Part shown: piece after piece, positions 27,359 through 36,119 of the stretch
Layout of the letters: each line of letters opens with the position of its first letter
Numbering within the stretch: position 1 is the stretch's first letter
Assembly (NCBI RefSeq): GCF_025141935.1
Contig: NZ_CP081120.1
Coordinates: 992,001-1,056,000 of the forward strand
DNA from: Sulfitobacter sp. S190
GTDB lineage: Bacteria; Pseudomonadota; Alphaproteobacteria; Rhodobacterales; Rhodobacteraceae
DNA: 64,000 bases
Direction: 5' to 3'
Translations under genes and position numbers: made by a program
Notes under the pieces: generated by a model
The model's input: only the letters and a program-made list of their open reading frames with translations
Database searches by the model: none
Told to the model about the DNA's origin: nothing

Positions 27359-27974
27359 TGGTCGCCTCCGTCGCGGCGCGCAGTTCGTCTTCGGTCACCC
27401 CGTCGGCGCATTGCACGATTCGCAAACCGCCATCGACCACATCCAGAACGCCCAGATTGGTAATGATCCGGTCCACCACCCCTTTACCGGTCAGGGGAAG
27501 GGTGCATTCCTTCAGCAATTTGCTGTCGCCGTGTTTGTTGGTGTGGTCCATCACCACGATGACACGGCCCACACCGGCAACCAGATCCATCGCGCCGCCC
27601 ATGCCTTTGACCAGCTTGCCGGGGATCATCCAGTTGGCCAGATCGCCGTTTTCGGCCACTTCCATCGCGCCCAGAATCGCCGCCGCGATCTTGCCGCCGC
27701 GGATCATGCCAAAGCTGGTCGCGCTGTCGAAATAGGCGGTGCGGTTCAATTCGGTGATGGTTTGTTTGCCCGCGTTGATCAGATCAGCGTCCTCTTCCCC
27801 CTCGAAGGGGAAGGGGCCCATGCCCAGCATGCCATTTTCCGACTGAAGGGTGATGTCCTTGTCACCGACGTAGTTGGCAACGAGCGTGGGGATGCCGATG
27901 CCGAGGTTTACATACATGCCGTCTTCGAGTTCTTCGGCGGCCCGTGCCGCCATCTGGTTACGGTCCCAAGGCAT
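27351..27974 (-). CDS. scoB: 3-oxoacid CoA-transferase subunit B
   Basis: Beta subunit of a succinyl-CoA:3-ketoacid (acetoacetate) CoA-transferase, used in ketone body and butanoate metabolism. The 207-residue product has the catalytic Glu region [18 protein letters not shown] near residues 45-62 and the family strings GLGIPT-like [14 protein letters not shown] and [20 protein letters not shown]. Its start overlaps the scoA stop by one base (TAATG), so the subunits are translationally coupled. Confidence 0.95.
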   Translation of the reverse strand: MPWDRNQMAARAAEELEDGMYVNLGIGIPTLVANYVGDKDITLQSENGMLGMGPFPFEGEEDADLINAGKQTITELNRTAYFDSATSFGMIRGGKIAAAILGAMEVAENGDLANWMIPGKLVKGMGGAMDLVAGVGRVIVVMDHTNKHGDSKLLKECTLPLTGKGVVDRIITNLGVLDVVDGGLRIVQCADGVTEDELRAATEATIV

Positions 27975-28678
27975 TATGCGCCCTCCTTCTGACGGATTGT
28001 ACGCTGTTCGATGCGTTTTTCGTGATCGCCCTGAATGATGCGGTGCACATAGATGCCGGGCAGATGGATGGTATCGGGATCAAGACTGCCCGTGGGCACG
28101 ATTTCTTCTACCTCGACAACACAGACCTTGCCACACATGGCCGCGGGCGGGTTGAAGTTGCGCGCGGTCTTGCGGAATACCAGATTGCCTGTCTCGTCCG
28201 CTTTCCATGCCTTCACAATGGAGAGGTCTGCAAAGATACCTTCTTCGAGGATATAGGTCTCGCCGTTGAAGTCCTTGTGCTCCTTGCCATCGGCGATCAC
28301 CGTGCCGACGCCGGTCTTGGTATAAAAACCCGGGATGCCGCAGCCCGCAGCCCGCATGCGTTCGGCCAACGTGCCTTGCGGGTTGAATTCGAGCTCAAGC
28401 TCACCCGACAGGTACTGGCGCATGAACTCGGCGTTTTCACCCACGTAAGAGCTGATCATCTTCTTGACCTGCTTTGTCTGCAGCAGGATACCGATGCCGA
28501 AATCGTCCACACCGGCGTTATTGGACGCAAACGTCAGATCCTTGGTGCCTGCATCCTTGATCGCCTGCAGCAACAATTCGGGAATGCCGCATAGGCCGAA
28601 ACCGCCAGCCGCGATCAGCATGCCGTCTTCGAGTATCCCGTCGAGGGCCTCGGTGGCATTGGCATAGACTTTCTTCAT
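27974..28678 (-). CDS. scoA: 3-oxoacid CoA-transferase subunit A
   Basis: Alpha subunit of the succinyl-CoA:3-ketoacid CoA-transferase, 234 residues. Family features are the Gly-rich CoA loop [19 protein letters not shown] near residues 22-40, [14 protein letters not shown], and [20 protein letters not shown]. It pairs with scoB directly downstream. The 110 bp upstream presumably contain its promoter, next to a hairpin that ends the L,D-transpeptidase transcript. Confidence 0.95.
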   Translation of the reverse strand: MKKVYANATEALDGILEDGMLIAAGGFGLCGIPELLLQAIKDAGTKDLTFASNNAGVDDFGIGILLQTKQVKKMISSYVGENAEFMRQYLSGELELEFNPQGTLAERMRAAGCGIPGFYTKTGVGTVIADGKEHKDFNGETYILEEGIFADLSIVKAWKADETGNLVFRKTARNFNPPAAMCGKVCVVEVEEIVPTGSLDPDTIHLPGIYVHRIIQGDHEKRIEQRTIRQKEGA

Positions 28679-28750
28679 CAGATGGCGCTCCCCTTGTCTG
28701 CGAATGGTTGGGGGAGTTGTGACGCGGCGTCAGAGCGGTGTCAATGAATT

Positions 28751-28781
28751 GCCGCGCCGCAGCATGGGCTGGCGGCGCGGC
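28751..28781 (-). terminator. GC-rich hairpin after the L,D-transpeptidase gene
   Basis: GCCGCGCCGC (28751-28760) pairs perfectly over 10 bp with GCGGCGCGGC (28772-28781) around an 11-base loop, 7 bp after the stop codon of the minus-strand gene. No T tract follows, so it may be a factor-assisted terminator. Confidence 0.55.
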
Positions 28782-28787
28782 ATAGGG

Positions 28788-29357
28788 TCAGATGATGCGC
28801 ACCTGCGTGCCGACCGGCGCCATCGCAAACAGTTCCTCGACCATGTGGTTGTACAGACCGATACAGCCCGACGACGACTGGCGCCCGATCTTGCGGGTGT
28901 CGTGGGTGCCGTGGATCAGATACGCGGGCCAGCTGAGGTACATCGCGTGAGTGCCCAGCGGGTTGCCGGGGCCGGGGGGCATGTATTCCAGGGTCGGGTC
29001 TTCCTTGAGCATGTTGGGCGTCGGCGTCCAGTCCGGCCCGACACGTTTGCGCACGATTTCGGTGTACCCGCGTTTGGTCAGCTCATCCGTCCGCGGAACC
29101 GAAGTGGGATAGACCTTGTAGGTCTCGCCATCACCACTCCAGAAGTGCAGCGCGCGGCTGGTGGTGTCCGCCACGATCGCGGCGATGCCGAGCCCGTCAA
29201 AGTGGTCCTGCCAGTTCTGTGGCACAAAGCTCATCGTGTTGCGCCGGTGCAGCGGGGCGGCGGCAGGTACATCCTGCGCCCGCGCCACGGCAGGCACAGC
29301 CAAAGCGGCCCCCGACACGGCAATCAGCCTACGACGTGAAAACCTCTGCTCGGTCAT
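28788..29357 (-). CDS. Exported L,D-transpeptidase (YkuD fold)
   Basis: Cell-wall enzyme forming 3-3 peptidoglycan cross-links or attaching proteins to peptidoglycan. The 189-residue product starts MTEQRFSRRRLI, a Tat-like twin-arginine signal peptide ending near VARAQ. The YkuD catalytic signature is clear: HGTHDTRKIG then SSGCIGLYN with the active-site Cys. AGGAG lies upstream of ATG 29357; the frame continues 12 codons further without support. A substrate-loop string MPPGPGNPLGTHAMYL precedes the active site, as in the family. Confidence 0.92.
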   Translation of the reverse strand: MTEQRFSRRRLIAVSGAALAVPAVARAQDVPAAAPLHRRNTMSFVPQNWQDHFDGLGIAAIVADTTSRALHFWSGDGETYKVYPTSVPRTDELTKRGYTEIVRKRVGPDWTPTPNMLKEDPTLEYMPPGPGNPLGTHAMYLSWPAYLIHGTHDTRKIGRQSSSGCIGLYNHMVEELFAMAPVGTQVRII

Positions 29358-29468
29358 ATCTTTGCTCCTGTCTTTTTGCAGTCTGTCCGCCACATAACAC
29401 CTGCCGCGCGGGGTTAAAGGGCGCGCGCAAAGGACTGACGCGAAAGTGAGGAGCGTCGATCGTCCGGT

Positions 29469-32108
29469 TCAGTCCTCTTTTTCTGCCGCTTTCTTGGCGG
29501 GGGCTTTTTTGGCCGCGGTCTTCTTTGTGGCTGTTTTCTTGGCTGCGGGCTTTTTCTTTGCCGCCGCTTTCTTTTTCGGGGCGGGCTTCTTCTTGCCGGA
29601 TTTGGCCGCGCGCTCGTCAAGCAGCACAACCGCCTGCGCCATCGTGATCTCTTCGGGCTCGACCGTGTCGGGGATCGTCGCGTTCAGCTTTTCCCACTTC
29701 ACGTAGGGCCCGTATTTGCCCTTCATCACGTTGACGGGGCCGCCGGCTTCGGGATGCTCGCCCAATTCGCGCAGGGGGGCTGCGGCCTTGCCGCGGTTGC
29801 CACGGCTGGCGATCTTTTCGGCCAGAAGCTGCACCGCGCGGTTCATGCCGACGGTCCAGACTTCGTCGATGCCCTCGAGGTTGGCATTGGTGCCGCCCCT
29901 GTCGGACGTGCTCGCCGCGTGTTTGAGATAGGGGCCGTAACGGCCGATATTGGCCCAGACCATCACCCCGTCCTCGGGGTGGGGGCCCACCTCACGCGGC
30001 AACGACAGCAGCATGACCGCGCGTTCCAGCTCCAGCTCCTCGGGCGCCCAATCCTTGGGGATCGACTGGCGCGGGGGCTTCTTGTTCTCTTCGGTGACGG
30101 CGCCGCGCTGGACATAGGGGCCGAAGCGGCCTTTGAACACGCGGATTTCGTCGCCCATGTCCTCGCCCAGCAGCTTGCCTTCGGGCGGAATGGCAGACGC
30201 TTCGGCTTCCGGGTCGGGCGGGCCGAAAGGGCGCGTATAGCGGCATTCGGGATAGTTGGAGCACCCGATGAACGCGCCGCCAGACCGCGCGGTGCGCATC
30301 GACAACCGGCCCGCGCCGCAGTTGGGACACAGGCGCGGATCGCTGCCGTCTTCCGTGGGCGGGAAGAGATGCGGCTCCAGCACATCGTTGATCTTTTCGA
30401 GCACCTCTGTGATGCGCAGTTCTGATGTCTCGGCGATGGCGGCAGAGAAATCGCGCCAGAACCGCTCAAGCACCGTCTTGTACTCCGCGTCACCTGCCGA
30501 CACTTTGTCCAGCTGGTCTTCGAGATCGGCGGTAAAGTCATAGCCGATATACCGGCGGAAGTAGTTTTCGAGAAAGGCGGTGACCAGCCGGCCCTTGTCC
30601 TCGGGGATCAGCCGCTGGCCCTCGCGGCGCACATAGCCGCGGTCCTGGATGGTGGTCACGATACTGGCATAGGTTGACGGGCGCCCGATGCCCAGTTCTT
30701 CCATCCGTTTGACCAGTGTCGCTTCGGTATAACGCGGCGGGGGCTGCGTGAAATGCTGCTCCGGCGTGACGCTGCGCTTGTCGGCCTTGTCCCCTTGGGT
30801 GATCTGAGGCAGGCGCTTGTCATCGTCGTCGACCACGTCGTCGCGGCCTTCTTCATAGACCTTCAGAAAACCGTCAAACAGCACGACCTGACCGGTGGCG
30901 CGCAACGCGACCTGCCCGTCGGCAGAGCCGATTTCGGCAGTGGTACGTTCCAGACGGGCGTTTTCCATCTGGCAGGCCAGGGTGCGTTTCCAGATCAGAT
31001 CGTAAAGTTTGCGCTGATCCCCATCCATCAGTTTGAGCGCATCGGCGTCCTTGGCCATGTCGGTGGGGCGGACGCATTCGTGGGCTTCCTGCGCGTTCTT
31101 GGCCTTGTTCTTGTAGACACGCGGTTTGTCGGGGACGTATTTCGCGCCGTAGCGGTCCTGGATCGCGTCACGCGCCATCTGCACGGCTTCCGGCGCCATA
31201 TCGATGCCGTCTGTCCGCATATAGGTAATGTGGCCCGCTTCGTACAAACGCTGCGCCGTGGACATTGTCTGTCGCGCGCCCATGCCGAATTTGCGGCTGG
31301 CCTCTTGCTGCAGAGTCGATGTCATGAAGGGGGCGGAGGGGTTGCGCGCGCTTGGCTTGGCCTCGACGCTCGTGATGCTCAGATCGCGGCTGTCGATTGC
31401 CTGAACGGCCATTTCGGCCTGCGTGTCATTGGCCAGATCGAATTTATCGAGCTTCTTGCCCGCCAGCGTGGTCAGGCGCGCCTCGTATTCCTGACCCGAC
31501 GGTGTGGCAAGCAGCGCCTTGACGGTCCAGTACTCGCGGTTGCGGAACGCTTCGATTTCCATCTCGCGCTCGGTGATCAGCCGCAGGGTCACCGATTGTA
31601 CCCGTCCCGCCGATTTGGCCCCGGGCAATTTGCGCCACAGCACAGGCGACAGGTTGAACCCCACCAGATAATCCAATGCGCGGCGGGCGAGGTAGGCCTC
31701 GACCAGTGGCATGTCGACCTGACGGGGGTTCTTCATGGCCTCGGTGACGGCGGACTTGGTGATCGCGTTAAAGACCACCCGGCTGACGGGTGTGTCTTTC
31801 TTGATCGACTTGCGCTTGGTCAATGCCTCTTGCAGGTGCCAGCTGATCGCCTCACCTTCGCGGTCAGGGTCGGTCGCGAGGATCAGTTCGTTGTCGTCTT
31901 TCAGCGCGTCGGCGATGGCCTTGACGTGTTTCTTGCTGTCGCTGCCGATCTCCCACAGCATGTCGAAATCGTTTTCCGTATCGACCGATCCGTCCTTGGG
32001 CGGCAGATCACGCACGTGCCCGTAGGATGCCAGTACGGTGAAGTTGTCGCCGAGATATTTGTTGATCGTCTTGGCCTTGGCGGGGGATTCGACAACGACT
32101 ACTGGCAT
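29469..32108 (-). CDS. topA: DNA topoisomerase I
   Basis: Type IA topoisomerase that relaxes negative supercoils. The 879-residue product has the Toprim motif VVVESPAKAKTI at 3-14 and the acidic triad ATDPDREGE at 78-86. The DNA gate region contains AKSAGRVQSVTLRL, and the catalytic Tyr296 lies in GHITYMRTDGID. A C-terminal zinc finger has CPNCG and CSNYPEC. Further Topo-C repeats (FKGRFGPYVQRG, NIGRYGPYLKH, MKGKYGPYVKW) lead to a Lys/Ala/Pro-rich tail of about 45 residues, common in alphaproteobacterial TopA. Confidence 0.97.
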   Translation of the reverse strand: MPVVVVESPAKAKTINKYLGDNFTVLASYGHVRDLPPKDGSVDTENDFDMLWEIGSDSKKHVKAIADALKDDNELILATDPDREGEAISWHLQEALTKRKSIKKDTPVSRVVFNAITKSAVTEAMKNPRQVDMPLVEAYLARRALDYLVGFNLSPVLWRKLPGAKSAGRVQSVTLRLITEREMEIEAFRNREYWTVKALLATPSGQEYEARLTTLAGKKLDKFDLANDTQAEMAVQAIDSRDLSITSVEAKPSARNPSAPFMTSTLQQEASRKFGMGARQTMSTAQRLYEAGHITYMRTDGIDMAPEAVQMARDAIQDRYGAKYVPDKPRVYKNKAKNAQEAHECVRPTDMAKDADALKLMDGDQRKLYDLIWKRTLACQMENARLERTTAEIGSADGQVALRATGQVVLFDGFLKVYEEGRDDVVDDDDKRLPQITQGDKADKRSVTPEQHFTQPPPRYTEATLVKRMEELGIGRPSTYASIVTTIQDRGYVRREGQRLIPEDKGRLVTAFLENYFRRYIGYDFTADLEDQLDKVSAGDAEYKTVLERFWRDFSAAIAETSELRITEVLEKINDVLEPHLFPPTEDGSDPRLCPNCGAGRLSMRTARSGGAFIGCSNYPECRYTRPFGPPDPEAEASAIPPEGKLLGEDMGDEIRVFKGRFGPYVQRGAVTEENKKPPRQSIPKDWAPEELELERAVMLLSLPREVGPHPEDGVMVWANIGRYGPYLKHAASTSDRGGTNANLEGIDEVWTVGMNRAVQLLAEKIASRGNRGKAAAPLRELGEHPEAGGPVNVMKGKYGPYVKWEKLNATIPDTVEPEEITMAQAVVLLDERAAKSGKKKPAPKKKAAAKKKPAAKKTATKKTAAKKAPAKKAAEKED

Positions 32109-32240
32109 ACAAATTCAGTCCTTAAAGGAGTGCGGTTGGGTGCGTCTATGGCGTTTGTCATGTGGGATGCAAGGGGGCTTTGTCAACGCAAGGCCCTTCA
32201 CAACAGCGACGAGCCCGGCGCGTGGCAGGGCCATCCATGC

Positions 32241-32257
32241 AGCGCCGGCGCGGCGCT
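32241..32257 (-). terminator. Short hairpin after dprA
   Basis: AGCGCC (32241-32246) pairs with GGCGCT (32252-32257) around a 5-base loop, 7 bp beyond the dprA stop on the minus strand. No T tract follows, so its role is uncertain. Confidence 0.35.
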
Positions 32258-32263
32258 ACGGCG

Positions 32264-33424
32264 TCAGACAGAGCGCGACAGCAGACCACCCGCGCTGCGG
32301 GTAATTTGCCCGTCGAGTTCCAGATCGATCAGCACCGGCGTGACACTTGCCGGTGCCGCGCGCAGATCGCGGATCAGCTGATCCTCGGCGATGGGAGAGG
32401 GCCCCAGCCGCGACAGAATGGTTTTGTGCAGTTTTGCCGCCTCCCGCAGGGCGCTGCCGCGCTTCTTGGGGGCGGAGCGCGTCTGGGGTGTCGGCGGCAA
32501 GGGCAGCTTGGGGGCGTTGCCGTCCACAGGGGTCAGCATATCGATGACGTCTGATGCATTTCGGATAAGCGTGGCGCCATCGCGGATGAGCATGTTGCAG
32601 CCCGATGCGCGCGCGTCGAACGGATGGCCCGGCACCGCCAACACATCGCGGCCCTGATCGACAGCGTCACGGGCGGTGATAAGGCTGCCGGATTTGGCCG
32701 CCGCCTCGACGACAAGCGTCGCCTGCGACAGCCCTGCAATGATGCGGTTGCGGGCCGGAAAATGCCGCGCGATCGGATTGAGACCCATGGGCTGTTCGCT
32801 CACTCGCAGACCGTTCTGCCCGATGTCGCGGGCAAGGGCGGCGTTTTCTGCGGGATATAGGATATCGACACCGCCCGCCTGAACGGCCAGCGTGCCGTGG
32901 GGCAGGGCGGCCGCGTGCGCTGCGGCGTCAATGCCCCGCGCGAGGCCAGACACCACCACATAGCCTGCCTTTGACAGATCCTGCGCCAGCGTGCGGGCCA
33001 TGCGCAGCCCCAAAGACGACGCATTGCGCGCGCCGACCAGAGAAATCATCGGACGTGTCAGGATGTCGGTATCGCCCACGACCCACATGAAGGGTGGTGC
33101 GTCCTCACGCTCGGCCAGCAGGGCGGGATATAGGGCATCCCCGCGTTCCACCAGTCGCGCACCGGCGGCGCGGGCCGCCTGCAATTCGGCGCGGATGACA
33201 CCTTCGGGGCATGCTTCGTAGGATGAAACGCCCGCAGCGCGCGCCACCTGTGGCAGCGCGGCCAGCGCGTTCTGCGCAGTGCCGTGTTCGGCCATCAACC
33301 TGTTGTAGGTTGCAACGCCGACCCGGCGCGAGCGCAACAGACGAAGACGGGCAAACTGTTCGTCTTCCGAGGGGGGTGGGAGTGGGGGGTGAGTGGAAGA
33401 AGGAGTGTAGTCCCTGTCAGTCAT
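32264..33424 (-). CDS. dprA: DNA-processing protein DprA
   Basis: Cytoplasmic protein that loads RecA on incoming single-stranded DNA during natural transformation. The 386-residue product has an N-terminal helical (SAM-like) part. The Rossmann-fold core shows MISLVGARNASSLGLRMA, VVSGLARGIDAAAHAAAL, GGVDILYPAENAAL and RNRIIAGLSQATLVVEA near residues 130-245. A C-terminal winged-helix (DML1-like) domain follows. Presence suggests, but does not prove, competence; no other com genes are in the window. Confidence 0.95.
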   Translation of the reverse strand: MTDRDYTPSSTHPPLPPPSEDEQFARLRLLRSRRVGVATYNRLMAEHGTAQNALAALPQVARAAGVSSYEACPEGVIRAELQAARAAGARLVERGDALYPALLAEREDAPPFMWVVGDTDILTRPMISLVGARNASSLGLRMARTLAQDLSKAGYVVVSGLARGIDAAAHAAALPHGTLAVQAGGVDILYPAENAALARDIGQNGLRVSEQPMGLNPIARHFPARNRIIAGLSQATLVVEAAAKSGSLITARDAVDQGRDVLAVPGHPFDARASGCNMLIRDGATLIRNASDVIDMLTPVDGNAPKLPLPPTPQTRSAPKKRGSALREAAKLHKTILSRLGPSPIAEDQLIRDLRAAPASVTPVLIDLELDGQITRSAGGLLSRSV

Positions 33425-33464
33425 CCCGATCCTCGTCCGTTGCTGGAATCAGGTATAGGTCGGA

Positions 33465-33473
33465 GTGGTTAAC
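33465..33473 (-). promoter_or_regulatory. CtrA-like half-site upstream of dprA (tentative)
   Basis: On the minus strand TTAACCAC lies about 41 bp upstream of the dprA start. It matches the alphaproteobacterial CtrA half-site TTAACCAT in 7 of 8 positions and contains the palindrome GTTAAC. A second TTAA occurs at 33504-33507 but not at full-site spacing. Low confidence. Confidence 0.25.
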
Positions 33474-33538
33474 AGGGGATGAACGGTTTGCGTTGGACTT
33501 TCGTTAAACGTGTGCCGCTTTGTCGATAATCGCATGTG

Positions 33539-34960
33539 TCACGCGGCCGATCCCCCCACCGTCAGACCGCCGATCATGAGCGTCGGCTGTCCCACACCAA
33601 CAGGAACCCACTGGCCCTGCTTGCCGCAATTGCCCATGCCGGGGTCAAGTGCGGGATCATTGCCGATCGCGCGTATCTGCCTGAGCGCGGTCGCACCGTC
33701 ACCGATCAGGGTCGCCCCCTTCACCGGCGCGCCGACGACGCCATTTTGCACGCGGTAGGCTTCGGTGCAGCTGAAGACAAACTTGCCGTTGGTAATGTCC
33801 ACCTGACCGCCGCCGAAGCCCACGGCATATATGCCGTCCTTGAGGTCTGCGACGATGTCGCCGGGCGCCGTGTCGCCGCCCAGCATGTAGGTGTTGGTCA
33901 TCCGCGGCATCGGTATATGCGCAAAGCTCTGCCGGCGCCCGTTTCCGGTGGTTTCGACCCCCATCAGGCGCGCATTCTGGCGGTCCTGCATGTAGCCCAC
34001 CAGCTTGCCGTCCTCGATCAGGACGTTTTTCGCCGATGGAGTGCCTTCGTCATCCACGGAAATGGACCCACGTCTGTCGGGGATGGTGCCATCGTCGAGC
34101 ACGGTGACCCCGCGCGCGGCAATCTGTTGCCCCATCAGACCGGCAAAGGCGCTCGATCCCTTGCGGTTGAAATCGCCTTCCAATCCGTGACCGATCGCCT
34201 CGTGCAGCAGGATACCGGGCCAGCCGGGGCCGAGCACAACGTCCATCACACCGGCAGGCGCGGGTTCGGCCGACAGGTTCACGATCGCGATCCTCAGTGC
34301 CTCGCGGGCCTTGGCCTGCCAGTCGTCGCGGGCCAGCAGACCGTCAAGACCGATGCGTCCGCCGCCACCCGCGCTGCCGCTCTCGCGGCGCCCGTCCTGC
34401 TCGACGATCACGGAGACGTTGACCCGCGTCATGGGCCGGACGTCCCTGACCGACATGCCTTCGGGCCGCAGTATTTCGATCTCCTGCAAAGAGGCCGCGA
34501 TAGAGGCGCTGACCTGTACGACACGCGGATCCAGACCGCGGCAGAAGTCGTCGATCTCGCGCAGGGTGTCGACCTTGACGGGGAACGCGGCACCGGCAAT
34601 CGGGTCTGCATCCGTATAGAGCTTCTTGTTGGTGCCTTCGGGCGCATCGGCCCATGTGCCGCCCCCGTCGCCCACGGCCAGCCGCGCCGTTTCGCTGGCG
34701 CGGCGCAGGGCCGCCTCGGAAATCTCGGTGGAATGGGCATAGCCCGCGACTTCGCCGCGCACGGCGCGCAGCCCAAAGCCCTCGGCGGCATCGTAGCTTG
34801 CGGTCTTGAGCCGTCCGTCGTCAAACATCAGCCCTTCCGAGCGTCGGCGCTCGAAAAACAGCTCTCCGTCGTCGGCACCGGCGACCGCATCGCGCAAAGT
34901 GCGCAGGGCCGTATCGCGGTCGAGCAGCGTGTCGAAAGGCGAAAAAGGGGCCTCGGCCAT
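33539..34960 (-). CDS. tldD: Metalloprotease TldD
   Basis: Cytoplasmic zinc protease; with TldE (PmbA) it cleaves unfolded peptides, as in microcin B17 maturation and CcdA degradation in E. coli. The 473-residue product carries the zinc signature HEAIGHGLEGD near residue 253, the family string LIEDGKLVGYMQDRQNARLMG, and a late Cys region (FSCTEAYRVQNG and GNCGKQGQ). ATG 34960 follows a GGAG-like site; the frame extends 19 codons upstream. No tldE partner lies nearby. Confidence 0.95.
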   Translation of the reverse strand: MAEAPFSPFDTLLDRDTALRTLRDAVAGADDGELFFERRRSEGLMFDDGRLKTASYDAAEGFGLRAVRGEVAGYAHSTEISEAALRRASETARLAVGDGGGTWADAPEGTNKKLYTDADPIAGAAFPVKVDTLREIDDFCRGLDPRVVQVSASIAASLQEIEILRPEGMSVRDVRPMTRVNVSVIVEQDGRRESGSAGGGGRIGLDGLLARDDWQAKAREALRIAIVNLSAEPAPAGVMDVVLGPGWPGILLHEAIGHGLEGDFNRKGSSAFAGLMGQQIAARGVTVLDDGTIPDRRGSISVDDEGTPSAKNVLIEDGKLVGYMQDRQNARLMGVETTGNGRRQSFAHIPMPRMTNTYMLGGDTAPGDIVADLKDGIYAVGFGGGQVDITNGKFVFSCTEAYRVQNGVVGAPVKGATLIGDGATALRQIRAIGNDPALDPGMGNCGKQGQWVPVGVGQPTLMIGGLTVGGSAA

Positions 34961-34984
34961 GGGGAACTCCTGTTTTCCGGGGGA

Positions 34985-35013
34985 TTGCGTCAATTCGCGT
35001 CTATCTGACGCAA
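34985..35013. promoter_or_regulatory. Inverted repeat between tldD and coxB, candidate operator
   Basis: TTGCGTCA (34985-34992) and TGACGCAA (35006-35013) form a perfect 8-bp inverted repeat with a 13-base spacer. It lies 25 bp upstream of tldD and 115 bp upstream of coxB. The arms resemble a dimeric regulator site. No regulator is assigned. Confidence 0.4.
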
Positions 35014-35127
35014 GCATAAGTCTTTCTTTCGCTCACAGAATATGATTGTAAGGCGCCAGATTTCAACGCCGCAGCCGCCCTGCGCCGCGTTTTAGCCATC
35101 TAGGGTCAAGAAGATCAGGACAACGAC

Positions 35128-36024
35128 ATGAAAAAGCTTACCGCACTTTCCGGCCTCTTCGCCGGTTTCACCAGCCTGCCAGCCTTGGCACAAAACGTGG
35201 ATCCTCAAGGTCTTGAGGTCATTGGCCGGCCGACGAACGGTGAGATGGGCTTTCAGCCCGGCGTGACCGAACTGGCGACCGATCTGCAATGGCTCGATGG
35301 CATGATTCTCGTGATCATCACGCTGATCACATTGTTCGTGACCGCGCTGCTGGTGTGGGTGACCATCCGCTACAACCGCAAGCGCAACCCCAACCCCGCG
35401 ACTTTCACACACCACACACCTGTGGAAATCGCGTGGACCATCGTGCCGATCCTGATCCTTGTCGGCATTGGGGCATGGTCGCTGCCGATCCTGTTCCGCC
35501 AGCAGGAAATTCCGCAGGCGGACGTGACGGTCAAGACGATCGGCAACCAGTGGTACTGGTCCTACGAATACGTTGACGAAGGGTTCGGCTTTGACAGCTA
35601 CATGATCGGCGCGCCAGCGACCGGCGGCAACAACATCAAAACGCCAGAAGTGATCGCGCAACTCGAAGAGGCCGGCTATTCCGAGGACGAATGGCTGCTC
35701 GCAACCGACACCGCGATGGTTGTTCCCGTCGATGCGACCGTTGTGGTGCAGGTGACCGGCTCCGACGTGATCCACTCCTGGACCATCCCCGCCTTTGGCG
35801 TGAAGCAGGACGCCGTCCCGGGTCGTCTGGCCGAGCTTTGGTTCAAGGCCGATAAGGAAGGCGTCTATTTCGGGCAGTGCTCGGAGCTCTGCGGTCAGGC
35901 CCACGCCTATATGCCGATCACGGTCAAGGTCGTCTCTCAGGAAGAATACGAGGCATGGCTGAGCCGCGCGAAAGAGGAATACGCCGGTATTCCGCAGCCT
36001 TTGCGCATCGCTTCGGCTGACTGA
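35128..36024 (+). CDS. coxB: Cytochrome c oxidase subunit II
   Basis: The CuA-bearing subunit of the aa3-type cytochrome c oxidase, 298 residues. A signal peptide (to about residue 21) is followed by two membrane helices (about 57-79 and 102-122). The periplasmic cupredoxin domain has the CuA ligands His216, Cys251, Cys255, His259 and Met262 (HSWTIPAF and [14 protein letters not shown]). The aromatic patch QWYWSYEY is at 141-148. It opens the assembly operon; subunit I is not in the window. AGGA precedes the ATG. Confidence 0.97.
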   Translation: MKKLTALSGLFAGFTSLPALAQNVDPQGLEVIGRPTNGEMGFQPGVTELATDLQWLDGMILVIITLITLFVTALLVWVTIRYNRKRNPNPATFTHHTPVEIAWTIVPILILVGIGAWSLPILFRQQEIPQADVTVKTIGNQWYWSYEYVDEGFGFDSYMIGAPATGGNNIKTPEVIAQLEEAGYSEDEWLLATDTAMVVPVDATVVVQVTGSDVIHSWTIPAFGVKQDAVPGRLAELWFKADKEGVYFGQCSELCGQAHAYMPITVKVVSQEEYEAWLSRAKEEYAGIPQPLRIASAD

Positions 36025-36033
36025 ACGTACTGC

Positions 36034-36090
36034 GGTGGGGCACAGACCCCACCCGACCCCGACGCCGCTCTGACCTGTGCGGCGTCAAGC
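36034..36090 (+). terminator. Two consecutive stem-loops between coxB and ctaB
   Basis: The first stem pairs GGTGGGG (36034-36040) with CCCCACC (36047-36053). The second pairs GACGCCGC (36061-36068) with GCGGCGTC (36079-36086), soon followed by TTTT at 36091. They fill most of the 95-bp gap and could partly end transcription or stabilise the coxB message. Confidence 0.55.
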
Positions 36091-36119
36091 TTTTCATTGA
36101 TCTGACACCGGATACTGCC

